Of a stretch of DNA of 64,000 nt, positions 22,781 to 35,757 are shown piece after piece (position 1 is the first letter of the stretch; every line of letters begins with the position of its first letter). Location: NCBI GenBank assembly GCA_001510575.1, contig LNGK01000005.1, positions 248,001 to 312,000 of the forward strand, written 5' to 3'. Source of the DNA: Knoxdaviesia capensis (Eukaryota > Ascomycota > Sordariomycetes > Microascales > Gondwanamycetaceae). The notes under the pieces are model-generated. The model was not told where the DNA came from, did not search any database, and was given only the letters and a program-made list of their open reading frames with translations. Both the position numbers and the translations under genes were made by a program.

Positions 22781-25147
22781 ACGGACAAACGCAGGGTAAA
22801 TTTGCGCCTATGACGCAACCCCAATTGGGCGGGGTTCTAGACCATGGTTGGGGCTGTTGGAATGAGGCTTGGGGTTCTGCCAACTTCTGTGCATGATTTT
22901 GGGGGGGCCGGGGTTCTTGCATTTGATATTAAGTGTTGAAATCAGGGAAGAGAGGTGTGTTTCTTGGAAATTGGCAGGTGTTGCAAGACCGTACTACAAG
23001 AGAGTCGAATGGGGAGCTAGGACATACAGACATACAGACACACAGTACAGTACTTAACAGTACGAGGGAGCGAGGAGAGAGGGATCGACGAGGAAATGGG
23101 AGAAAGGGGGAAGCGAGACACATAGGCTGGATGACGGCGGAACGGGAAGACCAGGGGTGGTGGTGGGAAGGGCGGGCGAAGGAAGCTCATGGAAGAGAGT
23201 GGTCGACGGACGGGATGGTGGAGATTCTCCTACCCAAAAAAATGAAACAGCGTGATGTGTATGTCCAGTATACATATGCCTGGACTGGGAAAGGCGGCGG
23301 CGGTGACTTGCGTGTTCTTTTTCCTTTTCTCAACCGGTGCAGGACGACGACGGATATCTGCCTCGAGCTGAAATGAACCGTGCTTCCATGGGAGTCAGGA
23401 CACAGGAACACACACACACACACGGTTCACACGCCAGAACGAGGCGAAGAGAGCATGAAATGTGCAACCCTGGCGCGGACGACCCTCACCATACCCACCA
23501 CACCCTTGACGGGAGGGCTGAAGCAGAAACAAAATCACACGAAGAGAGACAGCGAAATACAGCCAGAACTCGGGGGTGGTGGCGGCTAGGGTTTGGCTGG
23601 TTGCTCGAGCAATGTTCAGGTTCCCGTCGTGTGTGTGTGTGTGTGTGTCTGTATGTCGCTCTCTCTTGGGTGACTTCTACCGAAGAAGCAGGACTGGCAC
23701 AGACCCCCAAAAGTCACAGAAAGGCGTGAGTCAACTGCGAAGGGCTGGCTGCTCCGCTTTCCTTGCCATTCCCAAGGCAGCCAGACCGCCAACGAGTTCA
23801 CATTGGTCTCTCTCCTCTTGGTTGGCGGCGGTGGGCACTAGGCTCCAGATTGGCTGGCTGGCTGGCTAGGAGTGCAGACAGGGGCGGGATTCTGTTGTTA
23901 AGCCGCCGTTGCGGCCAGTGTAACCTCTGAGCCGTCGAGCCATATCCCACCCACGCCTGGCCCTGGTGTTCTCGTGTCCTTTTCTGCGGTGGTGGTGTTG
24001 GCTGGCTGGCTGGCCGTGTGGGAGAGCTGTCAAACAACAGAAACCGGCGACAAAAAAGGGTCTGTATGTGCGCGGGCCGAGGAGGTTCAATTGGGCGGCG
24101 GACGGCTGTCTACGCCCGCCAACGGGCCAACGTGGTGTCCCTGCTTGCCGGAGAGAAGTTGGGCCGACCACTTGACACTTGTTGACACCTGTTAACCTGC
24201 TAATCTAGATACCCAAGATGAGAGAGCATGCAGTTTAATGTCGATGATATCACGATGTGTAAAATTGGGAAGGAGACTGAGACGACGACGACGACGAAAT
24301 ACTTCCCCGCGCCTTGGTTCTCTCCAGGGTTCGGGCTCTAACCTATTGAGAACGGGTTATAGGCGGTCATGCCCTATAAATTATGCCTCCAAGCTCACAG
24401 GCTAAACAGCAAACATCCCCAACGATGTACCTACACCGCAGCTTCAAGCGTGCATAGTACATCGGGTTCTGAATGATATGTTAGTCCTTGAAAAGGAAAT
24501 TGCACCCTTACTAGGCCCCTCCTCACCAAACAACAACAAACAGCATGCTAGGAACAGTACCTTTTATTTTTCTCTCTCTATTTTCCATTTCTCCCTCTGT
24601 TTTTTATGCTTTCAGTTTTCCCTAATATCACAACAACGACCACCAAAAAAATCATTCTTATTTCCCCCCTCCACTTCTCTCCTTTCACCAAACAAAACAA
24701 AATAAAAACCCTTCCTCTTTGATACCCACCGCTTTCTTTCTCCTCCCTTCTTTTTTTTATTTTTTCGGTTTCCGCTTATCTTCTCTTTTTGTGCTGAGCA
24801 GCAAACCTCATCGATTGATTGTGCTGCTGCTGCCTTCTTGGGCGTTCTTCGTTCTTCTCCTTTCTCCAGCTTTCCTTTCCCGGTCAGGACAGGCCTCTTG
24901 GAAGAAATACCGTGAACGCTTTTCTTCCCACCGCATTTCCTTCGTCTTCTTCTTCTCTCTTCCCCAACTCTCTCCTTTCCCCCCCCTTTCTGTTTAAAAC
25001 CACACTCTGCTCTTCCGTCGATTCCTACACACGCGCGTTCCAGAACAAACCAAGCTCGCGATCCCGTGCTTATCTTCGACCGCCTCTTCTCTCTCTCGTT
25101 TTCCTTCCCCCCCGTCGTCGTCGCCGTTCCGTCTATGATCTGCAGCC
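22781..25147. other. Intergenic region upstream of importin beta, rich in short repeats
   Basis: No gene is recognised in 2.4 kb. It contains a GT dinucleotide run, GGCT runs (about 23856-23871 and 23999-24015), an ACG run near 24281-24296, and CT-rich sequence from about 24560 to 25140 that is probably the leader of the importin gene. Confidence 0.5.
23629..23648 (+). repeat. (GT)10 microsatellite
   Basis: Twenty bases of uninterrupted GT in non-coding DNA. Confidence 0.9.
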
Positions 25148-28100
25148 ATGTCGAACTCTGAAATCAACCAGGTTCTCACAAACTCGCTATCGCCCGGTGA
25201 GTACCCCCGATACATTTATATTTGAGTTTTTGCTTTGCTTTTTTGGGGGTTGAGCTGCTCTGTTCTCGGCTGCTGGTGGTGGTGGTGGCTGTGGCGGTGG
25301 GCGATTTTCTCTCCTTTTTTCTTGAGTTGTTCTCCCGCCCTTTTTGGTCCCCCACACGACATCGGCCGAAGCTTCGCGAGAATCCCGCCTCAAGCTTAAC
25401 GGGAAACACATGTCGTGGCCGATATATACCTAGGAAAACGCTTCGTTTTCGTTTCTGTCGAGTCTCCTTGCTTTTTCTCTCTGCTTTTCGCCGTCCTTGC
25501 CATTTCTGGTGGTGCGGGAAGGAGGCCAATGTTGGTCGTTCTTTCCACCCCACCATGCCCGGGTTTTGCAGGAGTCACAAGCAAGGCTTCTTTCCAGTGA
25601 ATGAAAAACGCTGCGGAAAACAACTCGTCACCACACTGCACTTTACCCTACAATCGCTCATGATTCTGGTGTTTTCCGATGACGCTTTATTCGATTTCCC
25701 TGATACGGGTTTCCGAAATTACGGTGCCCCGGACTTTTATTTTGTTTTTCCTCCAAGCTGGGGAAAAATTCAACACCCATGGGCCCCTCTCCCAGCACAG
25801 GAAAAAAAAAAAGCACATGAAAATAAACACGCGAAAGAGCGGGGCGTGTTTTCCTTTTCTCACTCACCCTTATCGGCGCCCTTTCACCACTACCAGCAAC
25901 CAGCTGGCTGAGATTCAACCTGCACTAGTATCATGACGTTGGTCAATTGCTAACATTTGCTGGATTTTCCTTTTTGCTAGATGCGGCGATACGCAACAGC
26001 GCCGAGCAGGCTCTGAACCAGGCGGCCGAGACGAACTTCGTATGCATACAACCCTCCCCCCCTTACAACCCATATTTTCCTGGGCTTTTTTCTTGCAAAT
26101 TTACCGGGCCCACCGCATTTTCCCGCCCTGCCTCTTGGCCTCACCGACTTGGGGGACAACCTGGCTCGGGCCTGGGCCCGGCTCATACAGAATCAACTTG
26201 CAGGAAGCCCGGAATGGATCCACCTTGAAATCACTGGCCATGCCGTGTAAACTGGAATACCCTCCTCACCGGTGCTTTCTGGCTCACTCTTCACATGTCT
26301 ATTGGCGGCTACACTCATTTACTGACCTTAGCCCTACTCTCGTCGTTCCCTCTAGCCTCTATACCTCGCCACCCTTGTGCAAGAACTTGCCAACGAAAAC
26401 ACACAAGGTCCCATCCGAGCCGCCGCCGGTATCGCCCTGAAGAATGCCTTCACCGCCAGAGACCCCTCCAGACAGCCCGAGCTGCATGCGAAATGGCTCC
26501 AGCAAACCGACGAGCCCACAAAGACCCAGATCAAGCTGATGACTCTGCAAACCCTGTCCTCCTCCAACACCCAAGCCGGAGCCGCCTCTGCCCAGGTGGT
26601 TGCCGCCATCGCCACCGTCGAGCTTCCGCGCGACCAGTGGCCCGATCTGATGCCTGCCCTGGTCAAGAACGTTAGTGACGGCGCCGACCACCTGAAGCAA
26701 GCGTCTCTGACCACCATCGGATACATCTGCGAAAGCCAAGATCCCGAGCTGCGCAACGCTCTGACCCAGCACTCCAATGCCATTCTCACCGCTGTCGTCC
26801 AGGGTGCCCGCAAGGAGGAGACCAACAGCGAGGTCCGCCTGTCCGCTATCATCGCCCTGGGCGACTCTCTCGAGTTTGTCGGAAGCAACTTCAGCCACGA
26901 GGGCGAGCGCAACTACATCATGCAGGTTGTCTGCGAGGCCACCCAGTTCGGCGACACCCGCATCCAGCAGGCCGCCTTTGGCTGCCTCAACCGCATCATG
27001 GCCCTGTACTACGAAAACATGCGCTTCTACATGGAGAAGGCCCTGTTTGGCCTCACCATCCTCGGAATGAAGAACGAAGACGAGGACGTGGCCAAGCTGG
27101 CTGTCGAATTCTGGAGCACCGTTTGCGAGGAGGAGATCACCATTGAGGATGACAACTCCCAGGTGGAGACATCTGATCAGATGCGCCCCTTCTACAACTT
27201 TGCTCGCGTGGCTTCCAACGAGGTTGTGCCCGTGCTTCTCTCCCTTCTGACCCGTCAGGACGAGGACGCCACCGATGACGAGTACAACCTGTCCCGTGCT
27301 GCCTACCAGTGCCTGTCGCTCTATGCCCAGGCCGTCGGCTCGCCCATCCTCTCCCACGTTCTGCCGTTTGTCGAGGCCAACCTGCGCAGCGAGGACTGGC
27401 ACAACCGGGACGCTGCCGTCTCGGCCTTCGGCGCCGTTATGGAAGGCCCCGACGAGAAGGTCCTCGAGCCCATCATCCGCAGTGTTCTGCCTCCTCTCAT
27501 CGGCATGATGGAGGACCCCAACCTGATTGTCAAGGACTCGACTGCCTACACTCTGGGCCGCATCACCGAGGCGTGCCCCGGCGCTATTGACGCCCAGACC
27601 CACCTCACCCCGCTGCTCAAGGCGCTCTTCAGTGGTCTCACCACCCACTCGAAGATGGCTGCCTCGTGCTGCTGGGCCCTGATGAACCTGGCTGAGCGCT
27701 TCAGCGAGGGAACCGTCAGCTCTACCGCCAACGACATCACTCCCCACTTCAACGAGAGTGTCCAAAAGCTGCTGGAGCTTTCCGCCCAGCCCGGCTGTGA
27801 TTCGGCCACCAGAACCGCCGTCTACGAGGTCATCAGCACTTTTGTGCAGACTGCCGCGGCTGACAGCATTCCTGCCATTGCCCAGCTTGCCGATGTCATC
27901 GTCAAGCGCCTGGAGGAGACCATCCCCATGCAGTCTCAGGTTGTGAGCGTTGAGGACAGGATCACTCTTTCCGATATCCAGACTAGCCTGTGTAACGTTC
28001 TGCAGTCGATTATCCGGAAGCTGGACCACGAGATTGCTCCCCAGGGCGACCGCATCATGCAGGTGCTTCTGCAGATTCTCAGCACTGTCGGCGCCAAGTC

Positions 28101-29167
28101 CAGTGTCCCCGAGGCCGTGTTTGTCGACATCAGCTCCCTGGCAACGGCGTTGGGCGAAGACTTCATCAAGTACATGGACGTTTTTGCGCCCTTCCTCTAC
28201 AATGCCCTGGGCAACCACGAAGAGCCGGCCCTGTGCCTCATGGCTATTGGCCTCGTCAGCGACATCACCCGTTCGCTGGGTGAGCGCGCCCAGCCGTACT
28301 GCGACAACTTCATGAACTACCTGCTTCGCAACCTGACGGTACTTAACCCCCCTTGTTTCGCTGTGATCTTATATATATATATATCTCGGGTTCTGCCGCT
28401 CCTTCACCGAGGGTTCTTGCTAACGTCCATTTTTTTCTTGCTCTCACAGGCTGTCCAGCTGACCGATCAGTTCAAGCCTGCCATTCTGCAGTGCTTCGGC
28501 GACATTGCTGTTGCCATTGAGGGCCACTTCGAGGCCTACCTGTCGGTTGTTGCCCAGGTCCTCCAACAGGCGTCGGGAGTTGAGGTTACTGAATCATCGT
28601 ATGAGATGGTTGACTACGTCATCTCCCTGCGCGAGGGTATCATGGATGCTTGGGGCGGAATTGTTGCCGCTATGAAGGCCAGCAATAAGAGTGAGTTTTC
28701 TTTCCCACTCCTTCAAGTGGAACAATGCATTCTGTACCGCGAGTCTATCCCAACTGACTGATTTCTTTCTGTCCAGCCAAAATTCTCGAGCCCTATGTTG
28801 AGTTGATCTTCAACCTGCTCCGTAGCGTTGCCACAAACTATCCCACTCGTAGCGAGGCTCTCCTGCGCTCATCGATGGGTGTTATTGGGTATGTTCTCCT
28901 TGTGTGCCCCGGTCATTTCCTGGCTATCAGATTCGGTCAGTCTAGCTAACCACTTTTTACACGTATAGCGATCTCGCCGAGGCGTACCCCAACGGCGAAC
29001 TGCTTGAGGTGTTCCGCCAGGAGTGGCTCACTGGTCTGATCAAGGAGACCAAGGCGAACCGGGATCACAACTCGCGCACGATCGAGACTGCGCGCTGGGC
29101 CCGCGAGCTCGTTAAGCGCCAGGTTAGCGCGAACCCCAACCGCAGCGTTGCCATGCAGCAGAGCTGA
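25148..29167 (+). CDS. KAP95: Importin subunit beta-1 (karyopherin beta), 6 exons
   Basis: This is the nuclear import receptor that carries the importin-alpha/NLS-cargo complex through nuclear pores and releases it on Ran-GTP binding. The model is exons 25148-25196, 25981-26039, 26356-28338, 28450-28690, 28777-28888 and 28969-29167, giving 880 residues, close to the usual 860-880. All phases agree. The N-terminus MSNSEINQVLTNSLSPDAAI leads into the importin-beta N-terminal domain (NSAEQALNQAAETNF, then LATLVQELANENTQGPIRAAAGIALKN split across runs), followed by HEAT repeats throughout. The acidic DEDATDDEYNLSRAA segment near residue 340 matches the known acidic loop of HEAT 8. Introns 1 and 2 are unusually long (784 and 316 nt), while the others are 80-111 nt. 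Intron 3 (28339-28449) is 111 nt, in frame and free of stops, so its retention would insert 37 hydrophobic residues. Confidence 0.93.
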
Positions 29168-32100
29168 GCGTGCTCCACCAATCGACCACTGTTTCGGAGA
29201 CGCCTCAACTCGGAGACTCGTTTCTGCTCTTCTAATATTCCTTGCTCGCTGCCGAAGCCCCACTTTTCCCGGACCGCCACGCCTTTGTTCCTCTTTGCTC
29301 CCGCCTTGCTTCCCCTACCCCGACCTTCCCATTCCCGTTCGGACTATGGTTTCGTTGCAATACGGAATTCGCCTTGGACGGTAGAAACACCGATTCCCCC
29401 CCACATACACCCCACTACACCGCACCTGGGCCTGTCTTTGATCAAACCAAGTGGTTTGAATTTCCTCGCCTCTTACTGATGGAACTGATCTGGATAGATT
29501 GGTTTCCAGTTTTTTGTCTTTTTTTCCCAAATACTGCCATGTTTCTCATGTCATTCCTCCCTGCGTGTATGGGGCGGATGCGTGAGGGATTTGGTCTGGG
29601 TTTTCTCCTACTGGCCCCCTGACCCGATTGGTGTCCGGATTTGGGGGTCTTGAGCCCTCCGGAACGAAGAAAAATGCAAATACATGTATCGGGGAAACCT
29701 GGTTTAAGTGCTATTTGCTGACCGCTGGGATATTTGCATACGTATCCGAAGCAATTTCCGAGTTCTCCGACTGCTACCTGCTCTGTATCCGACGTCTCTC
29801 TTGTGAAGCTTTCGTTTCTACACACGAGATTCCTGGCGGCGGAGACCCGAGTGCGTTGGCAGACGACTAATAATTCAGGAGACACAACCCAGACCCGCAG
29901 TGAGATGGAGAGAGAAACTACTGTGATTATGATTTCGCTCTAATCATGGCAAAGACGGGCTCTTCTCAAGATGGCTTGACTTGTCTTCTCGTCTTATCTC
30001 TCGATATAACCAGATCAAGATCTTCCATCTTTGCCCCCTTCCCCTTCCCCTTCCCCCTACCCTCCCGTTCGATACTCTAGTTTAATTCACTGATTTTAAT
30101 TGTCGTCCCGCTATGTACCCCCCCCCGTTTGTCTCCCCGCTCAGTCACCTCCCATCACATCTCACTTCACAAACTTGATAAGATCGCCACATGTAACATT
30201 CGTGGCCACTCTGAAAACCAAGAACCTCCCCCTATTCCCCTATACACAGCACGTAACTCTTTATCGATTCCCCCTGTTTTCACTTCACGGCCCATTCATG
30301 GATTGCACGATGATATCTTTGTATATAGACGCATGTTTTACATTTTTGCCCCCTTTCCCCCATTTTCACGACCCGTCACTGCATCGGATGAAAAACCCAC
30401 TTCACGAAAACTTCCCCTATTCCTCCCGTTTTACTCCTTTTTAATTGGCTTGTTGCTTCATGTTCTGTTTGCTGTCTGCTTTTCTCATCGGTATTTCTTT
30501 CCTTTCTTTTTTCATGTATTCTCGGTTTTGTATTCCCCCGGACACATTGGCAGATCCCCCCCCCGCAAAACCTGGCGCTGAAGGCTTCTTTCTGTTTGCA
30601 ACTGGGGGTTTTGTCCCCCATATTGCGATTTTCTCTCTCAGCTCTCTCTCTCCTAGCAGTAATCGATGGGATATTTTTCCTCATGGTCCCCCCCTTTTTT
30701 TTTCTCTTCTTGTTCCTGTGTGCCCGTGTATCTGTCTTCCCTTCTGTCTGTCTGGCGTTCCATGCTCTCTTTTTGATATATACTTTCTTCTATTTCATGT
30801 ACAGCAGAACAGGAACCGCATGTGCAAAATTTCCCCTGGGCTTTGTATTTGCTCCTTGCTCAAACTTTTCATGTTCAATGGTTCAACCTTGACCCGGTTT
30901 TTGCGTTCTATAATATTTTCTTTGCTGTTTTCTGCTTCGGCACGCTTTTTTCTGTATGTGTGTTGCTCCCCCGTTGCTGCGTCCATAGGAGACGTGGCGC
31001 ACTGTGGCGGCATGCTAATATTTTCTGTCCTCTATGGCTTTAGAAGTGGTGTGCGGTTCTAATTGCTTCTTTTTGCTTGTTATTCTGGAGCATATGGCTT
31101 TTTTGCCCTTTGTCATGTACGGGGGAGGGGAAACGGGCTCTCTTTCCGGAGGGTTTATTTCCGGGGAATAGACACTTGCATCGCGTATCACTGGCTACGG
31201 CCGGTGTGAGCAGTGGATGGTCATTTGGCCCCGGGGAGGAGTCCTAAGGGGCTAAAGTGAGAACATCTATTTTCCCCTCACCTCACAATTTTCATGTAGA
31301 AAGGGAGATACGGATGGATACAATGGGAGTTCGTTTTGTCTTGTTGCTTTGCTTCTTTTTGTCCTGCTTGTTGCTTTCTTCTTGCTCTTCCTAATCTTAT
31401 ATTTGAAAAAAAAAACCTCCCCTCTTGATATTTTCTCCTCCCAAGTACTCAAAAAACCACCAGCATTCCTGCCGAGTAGATACGTGATGCTGCTGCTGAA
31501 CCGTGTGCATGCATGTTTATACGGAGACAGGTCCCTGCTTGCGCCGGATGGCCGGCCCGCGCGCCTGGCTGGACCCGCCCCCCCGTGGGCCGGGTTTTGG
31601 GACCTGAGCCTGTGTTCAATGCGTGCCCGCGTCCTGCTTTGCCGAATCTGCCGTTCTCCCATGTCTACGGAGACCTTTCTATTTTCTTTTGGTCGCTGGT
31701 CTCTGGTTTTTTTTCATCTTTTTTTTTTCCTTTCAAGTCGGCGGAGAGTGAAGAGAGGGATGGTCAGTCCCAGAGCTGCACAAAACGTAGGTCGGGAGAT
31801 AGCTACCAACGGCGCCCAGGGACCACCCATCACAAGCATGGAAGATTTCAAGCAACTGCAGTATACGCCGTGTGGCCCAGAGACCCAGACGGCCATCTGC
31901 GTTTTTTATTTCATTGTTCATGTTTTTTTATTCACATCGCAGAGTTCTAGCACCCGCACAACAACCCCCCTAACACAAGAACCACCATAGAAAACACAAC
32001 GCTAGCTGAACACCCAGTCATGAAACGGCGTCGTATATCATCAGAAGGAAAAACCAAAAAAAGCAAATGCAAAGAAGTGCACACGGCTATGCCCGCACCC

Positions 32101-32635
32101 ACACACACGAAAGGAACCAAAAAAAAAGCAGAAGTCCCCAGGATGACCCAACCATCGCTAACTCAAGGCGTACTGCCCCAGCCCAGCCCGGCCGGGTCCG
32201 GAGCTCTCTCTACATGCCTACACCCTCTCCGGGAACCCTCCTGGGCTGTGACGAATGCGGGGAAGGTGGATGGAGGCGCAAAAGAGAAGAGCGGAAGGGG
32301 GATCAGAAAAAATGCACGAAAGAGCAGCTGACGAGGTGTACCCATGTGATAGCCGGAACACCTCCTGAGATCCCCCTGTACCAGAAAGGGTTCCAGGAGA
32401 AAAGCGCTCCCCCCCAAGAAAAAAGAGAAGAGATCCAAGTATGCCAAGAAGGAAGAGAGCTTTGTGAATGGTGCCGGGAACACACACACAGCACTAAAAT
32501 CTCCGGAATCTTATGTTCATGGAACAAATGTACCCGCGACGACCGTTGCACTTGCAACGGACCGGCATCCACGGAATCCGGGGACCAAGCCTTCTCTCTC
32601 TTTCTAGCGCATTCTAGACGGCTGTGGGAGTCTCC
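29168..32635. other. Convergent region between importin beta and the zinc-cluster factor gene
   Basis: These 3.5 kb hold no recognisable gene. The first 2 kb is T/C-rich with runs of T and C, and 31.4-32.6 kb is mixed. Frames of 150-240 codons (30445-31062, 31349-31990, 32067-32786) lack domains and are biased in composition, so I treat them as chance. It should contain both 3' untranslated regions. Confidence 0.5.
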
Positions 32636-35600
32636 TCACATTCCAGAAAGCAAGCTGTCCGCCCCGGAAAACTCGGCAGCCTGGTCGTTCATGAATATGT
32701 GGATCTCATGTTCAAAGCCGTCTCGTTCCGGGATCAGGGAGACCGACGGCACCGGGAAGGGAGTGGGGGTTGTCCCCGGCGAGTAGATGCCCGGAGACGA
32801 CTCGTGGCCGCCCGTGCTACTCGACACGCTGCGAGGGCCACTCACCGTCCCTCCGGCGCCGGAAATGCTCCCGGATGGTGGATACGAGGACGCCGCGATA
32901 GGTTCAGGAGCCGGCGGATCACTGTCGACAAGCATGCTGATGGTAAACCCGTCCCGTGCTTGCCGGGGTGGCGGAGGCTGAAGGGAGGTCTTCACAGGAG
33001 GCAGGGTCTGGTGTTGAGAACCATGGGTATGAACGGGCCGAGAGAATGGCGGTGGGCAAGGAGATGTGTGCGGCATCGCCAGCCCGACTGCGGTGCTGGT
33101 CGGAGAACTTGTCCGCGACAAGAAGAACCGGCCGGGAGCGTCCTCGCTCGGTGTCGATAGCCGGTGCTGGTGCTGTGGCGTCGGAAATGGCTGCAAAGAC
33201 AGAAACGAGATATCAGCTTTGGACCTAGGGCCTAGAAATCCAAATTGGACCTCAATTGAAGGATTCCAAAGAGATCCAGATACTCACCACTTCTGACGAG
33301 AAACCACCATCCAACGACCCTGTGGCCTCGCGGTATATGTGTTCGAGTTGAGAAATCCATCGGTGGGCTAGTGGCCAAACTTCTCGATTCTCCATCAGAA
33401 TGGAGACCGACCGCTGAAGAATCGGAAGCCCCGCCCTGGATATGGACTCATCTCGACAGACTGTGACGGTTCACAATTCAAATTAGCAAAAACGGACTTG
33501 AAAAAGACCTGCAAGTTCCGGGGTTCCGGCATATCCGCTCCTGGGAGGAACCCCGGAAAGCTTGTAAGTCGCCTTACCTTTCGGGTATTTGACCAGGTAG
33601 GCGGCAAACAGGCCACATGTGTAGACACACAGACTCTAGAAGCAAAGGAAATTCGACATCACACAATAGTTAGCAATCCTACTGTATTACGGACCAAGAA
33701 AAAAGTTGAAGGGGGACAAGGAACAGTTCCGTCCTGACTGTTAGTGGTCAGCTTACAGGTAGCAATGCCCCCACATTGTCGGTTGGACTCCGGCCTGTGA
33801 ATTGGTGGTTGGCCTGTTCGGCCAGTGCAACCACGTTTTCAAACAATTCCTTCGACATGTTGGCAAAGTATTCTCCTATCTGTCCCGGCTGATCTCCTCG
33901 AAGGATCCTGTTGTCGGTCAAACAGAAAACCCCCCCAGGCCACAAATTGGTTAGCAAATCATGATCTTGCCGAATGCCCGCCCAGCTGCGACAAGGCCGG
34001 TGTATCAAATTGCATGTTAGGGTTGATATGGAATCCACTCAACTCGTCCAGGTACGACCTCCGCACCACAATGTTGCAGAGTCGGATTGTCATGGTGACT
34101 GCCATATAGCCAAGGTCTTCACCGCGGGCCTTGTATCCGATGGCCAGCGTCTTGCTCCAGGTATGGTCGCGCGGAAGACTTCTCTCCCACCGATTCAGCT
34201 TTTGGATAGTCTTTTCGAACTCGCTACCAGATTCCCACGGCGATTCGGAAAATAAGCGGCGGAGATGTTCCCGGTCTGACGAACTGGGAGCTGGGTTGGT
34301 GTGTCTTGGGCCGGGCCGAAGCCCTAATCCTGGGCCGGTGACAACGATTTTGGAAATATCACCCCACAAGGCCAAAACTTGAATCATGGACGCAAAGAGG
34401 GATCGCTCCGGAATGTACTGAATAGATGGTTGCAAGAGAACGGGAATGGTTCCATCCAATCCCCCACGAGCAGAAGGCACCGTACCAGACGAGAAGTCCT
34501 CCTCATCGCTCGGTAGTAGGGCGGTAATATCTGCGGCATGCAGGCATGATGTTGATAAAAGACCAGAATAGAGTCGTTCTTGAATGTGTAGGATCCATAA
34601 TGTTCGGCGAGCTGATTCGGCTCGGATGACATGTTCGATCGACGGGTTTGGGGGTAGAATGTATGTCTCCTCGAGGTGAAGTTGCAGGACGGACGCCATA
34701 CGCATAGAAATTCCGAGATTGATGCGGCCTTTGTAACGTCGACCGCGGCGCTGTTGTGCTATGGCGAGAAGGAAAAACGATTGGCACCTTTCCAGAGTGG
34801 GCTCGGCGTAGAGCTCGGAAAGTGCAACCACCTCACAACGTTCTAGGAAAATGTCTGACGCCTTGATACCCGTGCCAAACCTACGGATTAAAGATGGCGT
34901 GAATGGAGAAGAGACACTGATTATACTTAGAAGGAGAAAGGTGCTGGATGACCGAAAGTTGGTAGCTAGGCGATTCGGGAAGTGTTGCTTCGAGATAAAG
35001 CCGAGCTGGAAGTAGTGGCGAGTGAATGTGTTGATGGCCTCAATCACTTCATTCAACGGAGGAAGCATCTCCCAGTCGTCGTCTGGCCGTTGAATGACAT
35101 TGGAAGGGGGTGCCCGAAATGAGGGACCAGCGGCGGAAGGGTTGGATCCCCGCTCGCGTTTCGGGAGTGGCTTTTCGGCCCGGGCCCGGGGATGGCGATA
35201 ATCTCGGTCGTTATCTGGTTGGCCGCGGACTGGGAAGATGCTATGAGCCCAAGATGAGAATCAGTGTATTAGACAAGAGAACGACGCCCAGGAAACATGG
35301 CACCGAAGGGAATCCTTAGACTGTACAGTATATGCATGCATATGAATTATATAATGCACACGGCAGAGGATTGCCTGCCCGATACGCAAAGGATTTCCTT
35401 ACCAATCACTTGGACCAAGGCCAGATTCGAGACATGACTTGCACGGGGGAGTAGCATTGTCGTGAACACATTTACTTCGCATGCGGCGGCACCTTTACAC
35501 GTGTCCATCAACTGTTAGGTCTCCTGTGTGACTCTTCATGGGTACCGCTGGAAATGGAACGAGACGGAATCTTTACAAACAAACCTGCGGCATGCGATTG

Positions 35601-35757
35601 GAGCTCTCCGTTTGATCACAGGAAGGTCTTGGGTCGAGGTGTCCTGCGAGCCCGTGGATTCCGGGACGGACGCCCTGCTGTAATATTGCTCTTCCTCATT
35701 TTTGTCTGGAGCAGGCGGAATGTCTGGCGAGAGAAGGTTGTACAGACTAGATGTCAT
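32636..35757 (-). CDS. Zn2Cys6 fungal transcription factor, 7 exons, one apparent frameshift
   Basis: This is a predicted nuclear DNA-binding regulator; its target pathway is not recognised. Model exons: 35757-35585, 35492-35403, 35240-33757, 33635-33578, 33540-33509, 33413-33288 and 33190-32636. The zinc cluster is assembled across two introns: ACRR, then CRRMRSKC, then PPCKSCLESGLGPSD, with the sixth Cys codon split TG/C at the next junction. A basic stretch (RGQPDNDRDYRHPRARAEK) follows. Exon 3 holds the fungal-specific regulatory domain (INTFTRHYFQLGF, RINLGISMRMA, RRTLWILHIQERL). Near 33967 the frame slips by one base: the upstream frame stops at 33961-33959, while the downstream frame continues with LLTNLWPGGVF, ELFENVVALAEQ and then VYTCGLFAAYL and SILMENREVWPLAHRW. 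Reading past one extra A restores about 838 residues with all later phases matching. The first ATG chosen (35757) is tentative. Coding-like Ser/Pro-rich sequence upstream to about 36000 suggests further N-terminal exons. Confidence 0.8.

Noticed and set aside
26359..28218. 619-codon open frame antisense to importin beta
   Set aside because: Antisense shadow of a strongly biased coding sequence; no domain or splice structure of its own.
31349..31990. 213-codon frame downstream of importin beta
   Set aside because: The hydrophobic start is a translation of T-runs; no domain, and located in a presumed 3' flank.
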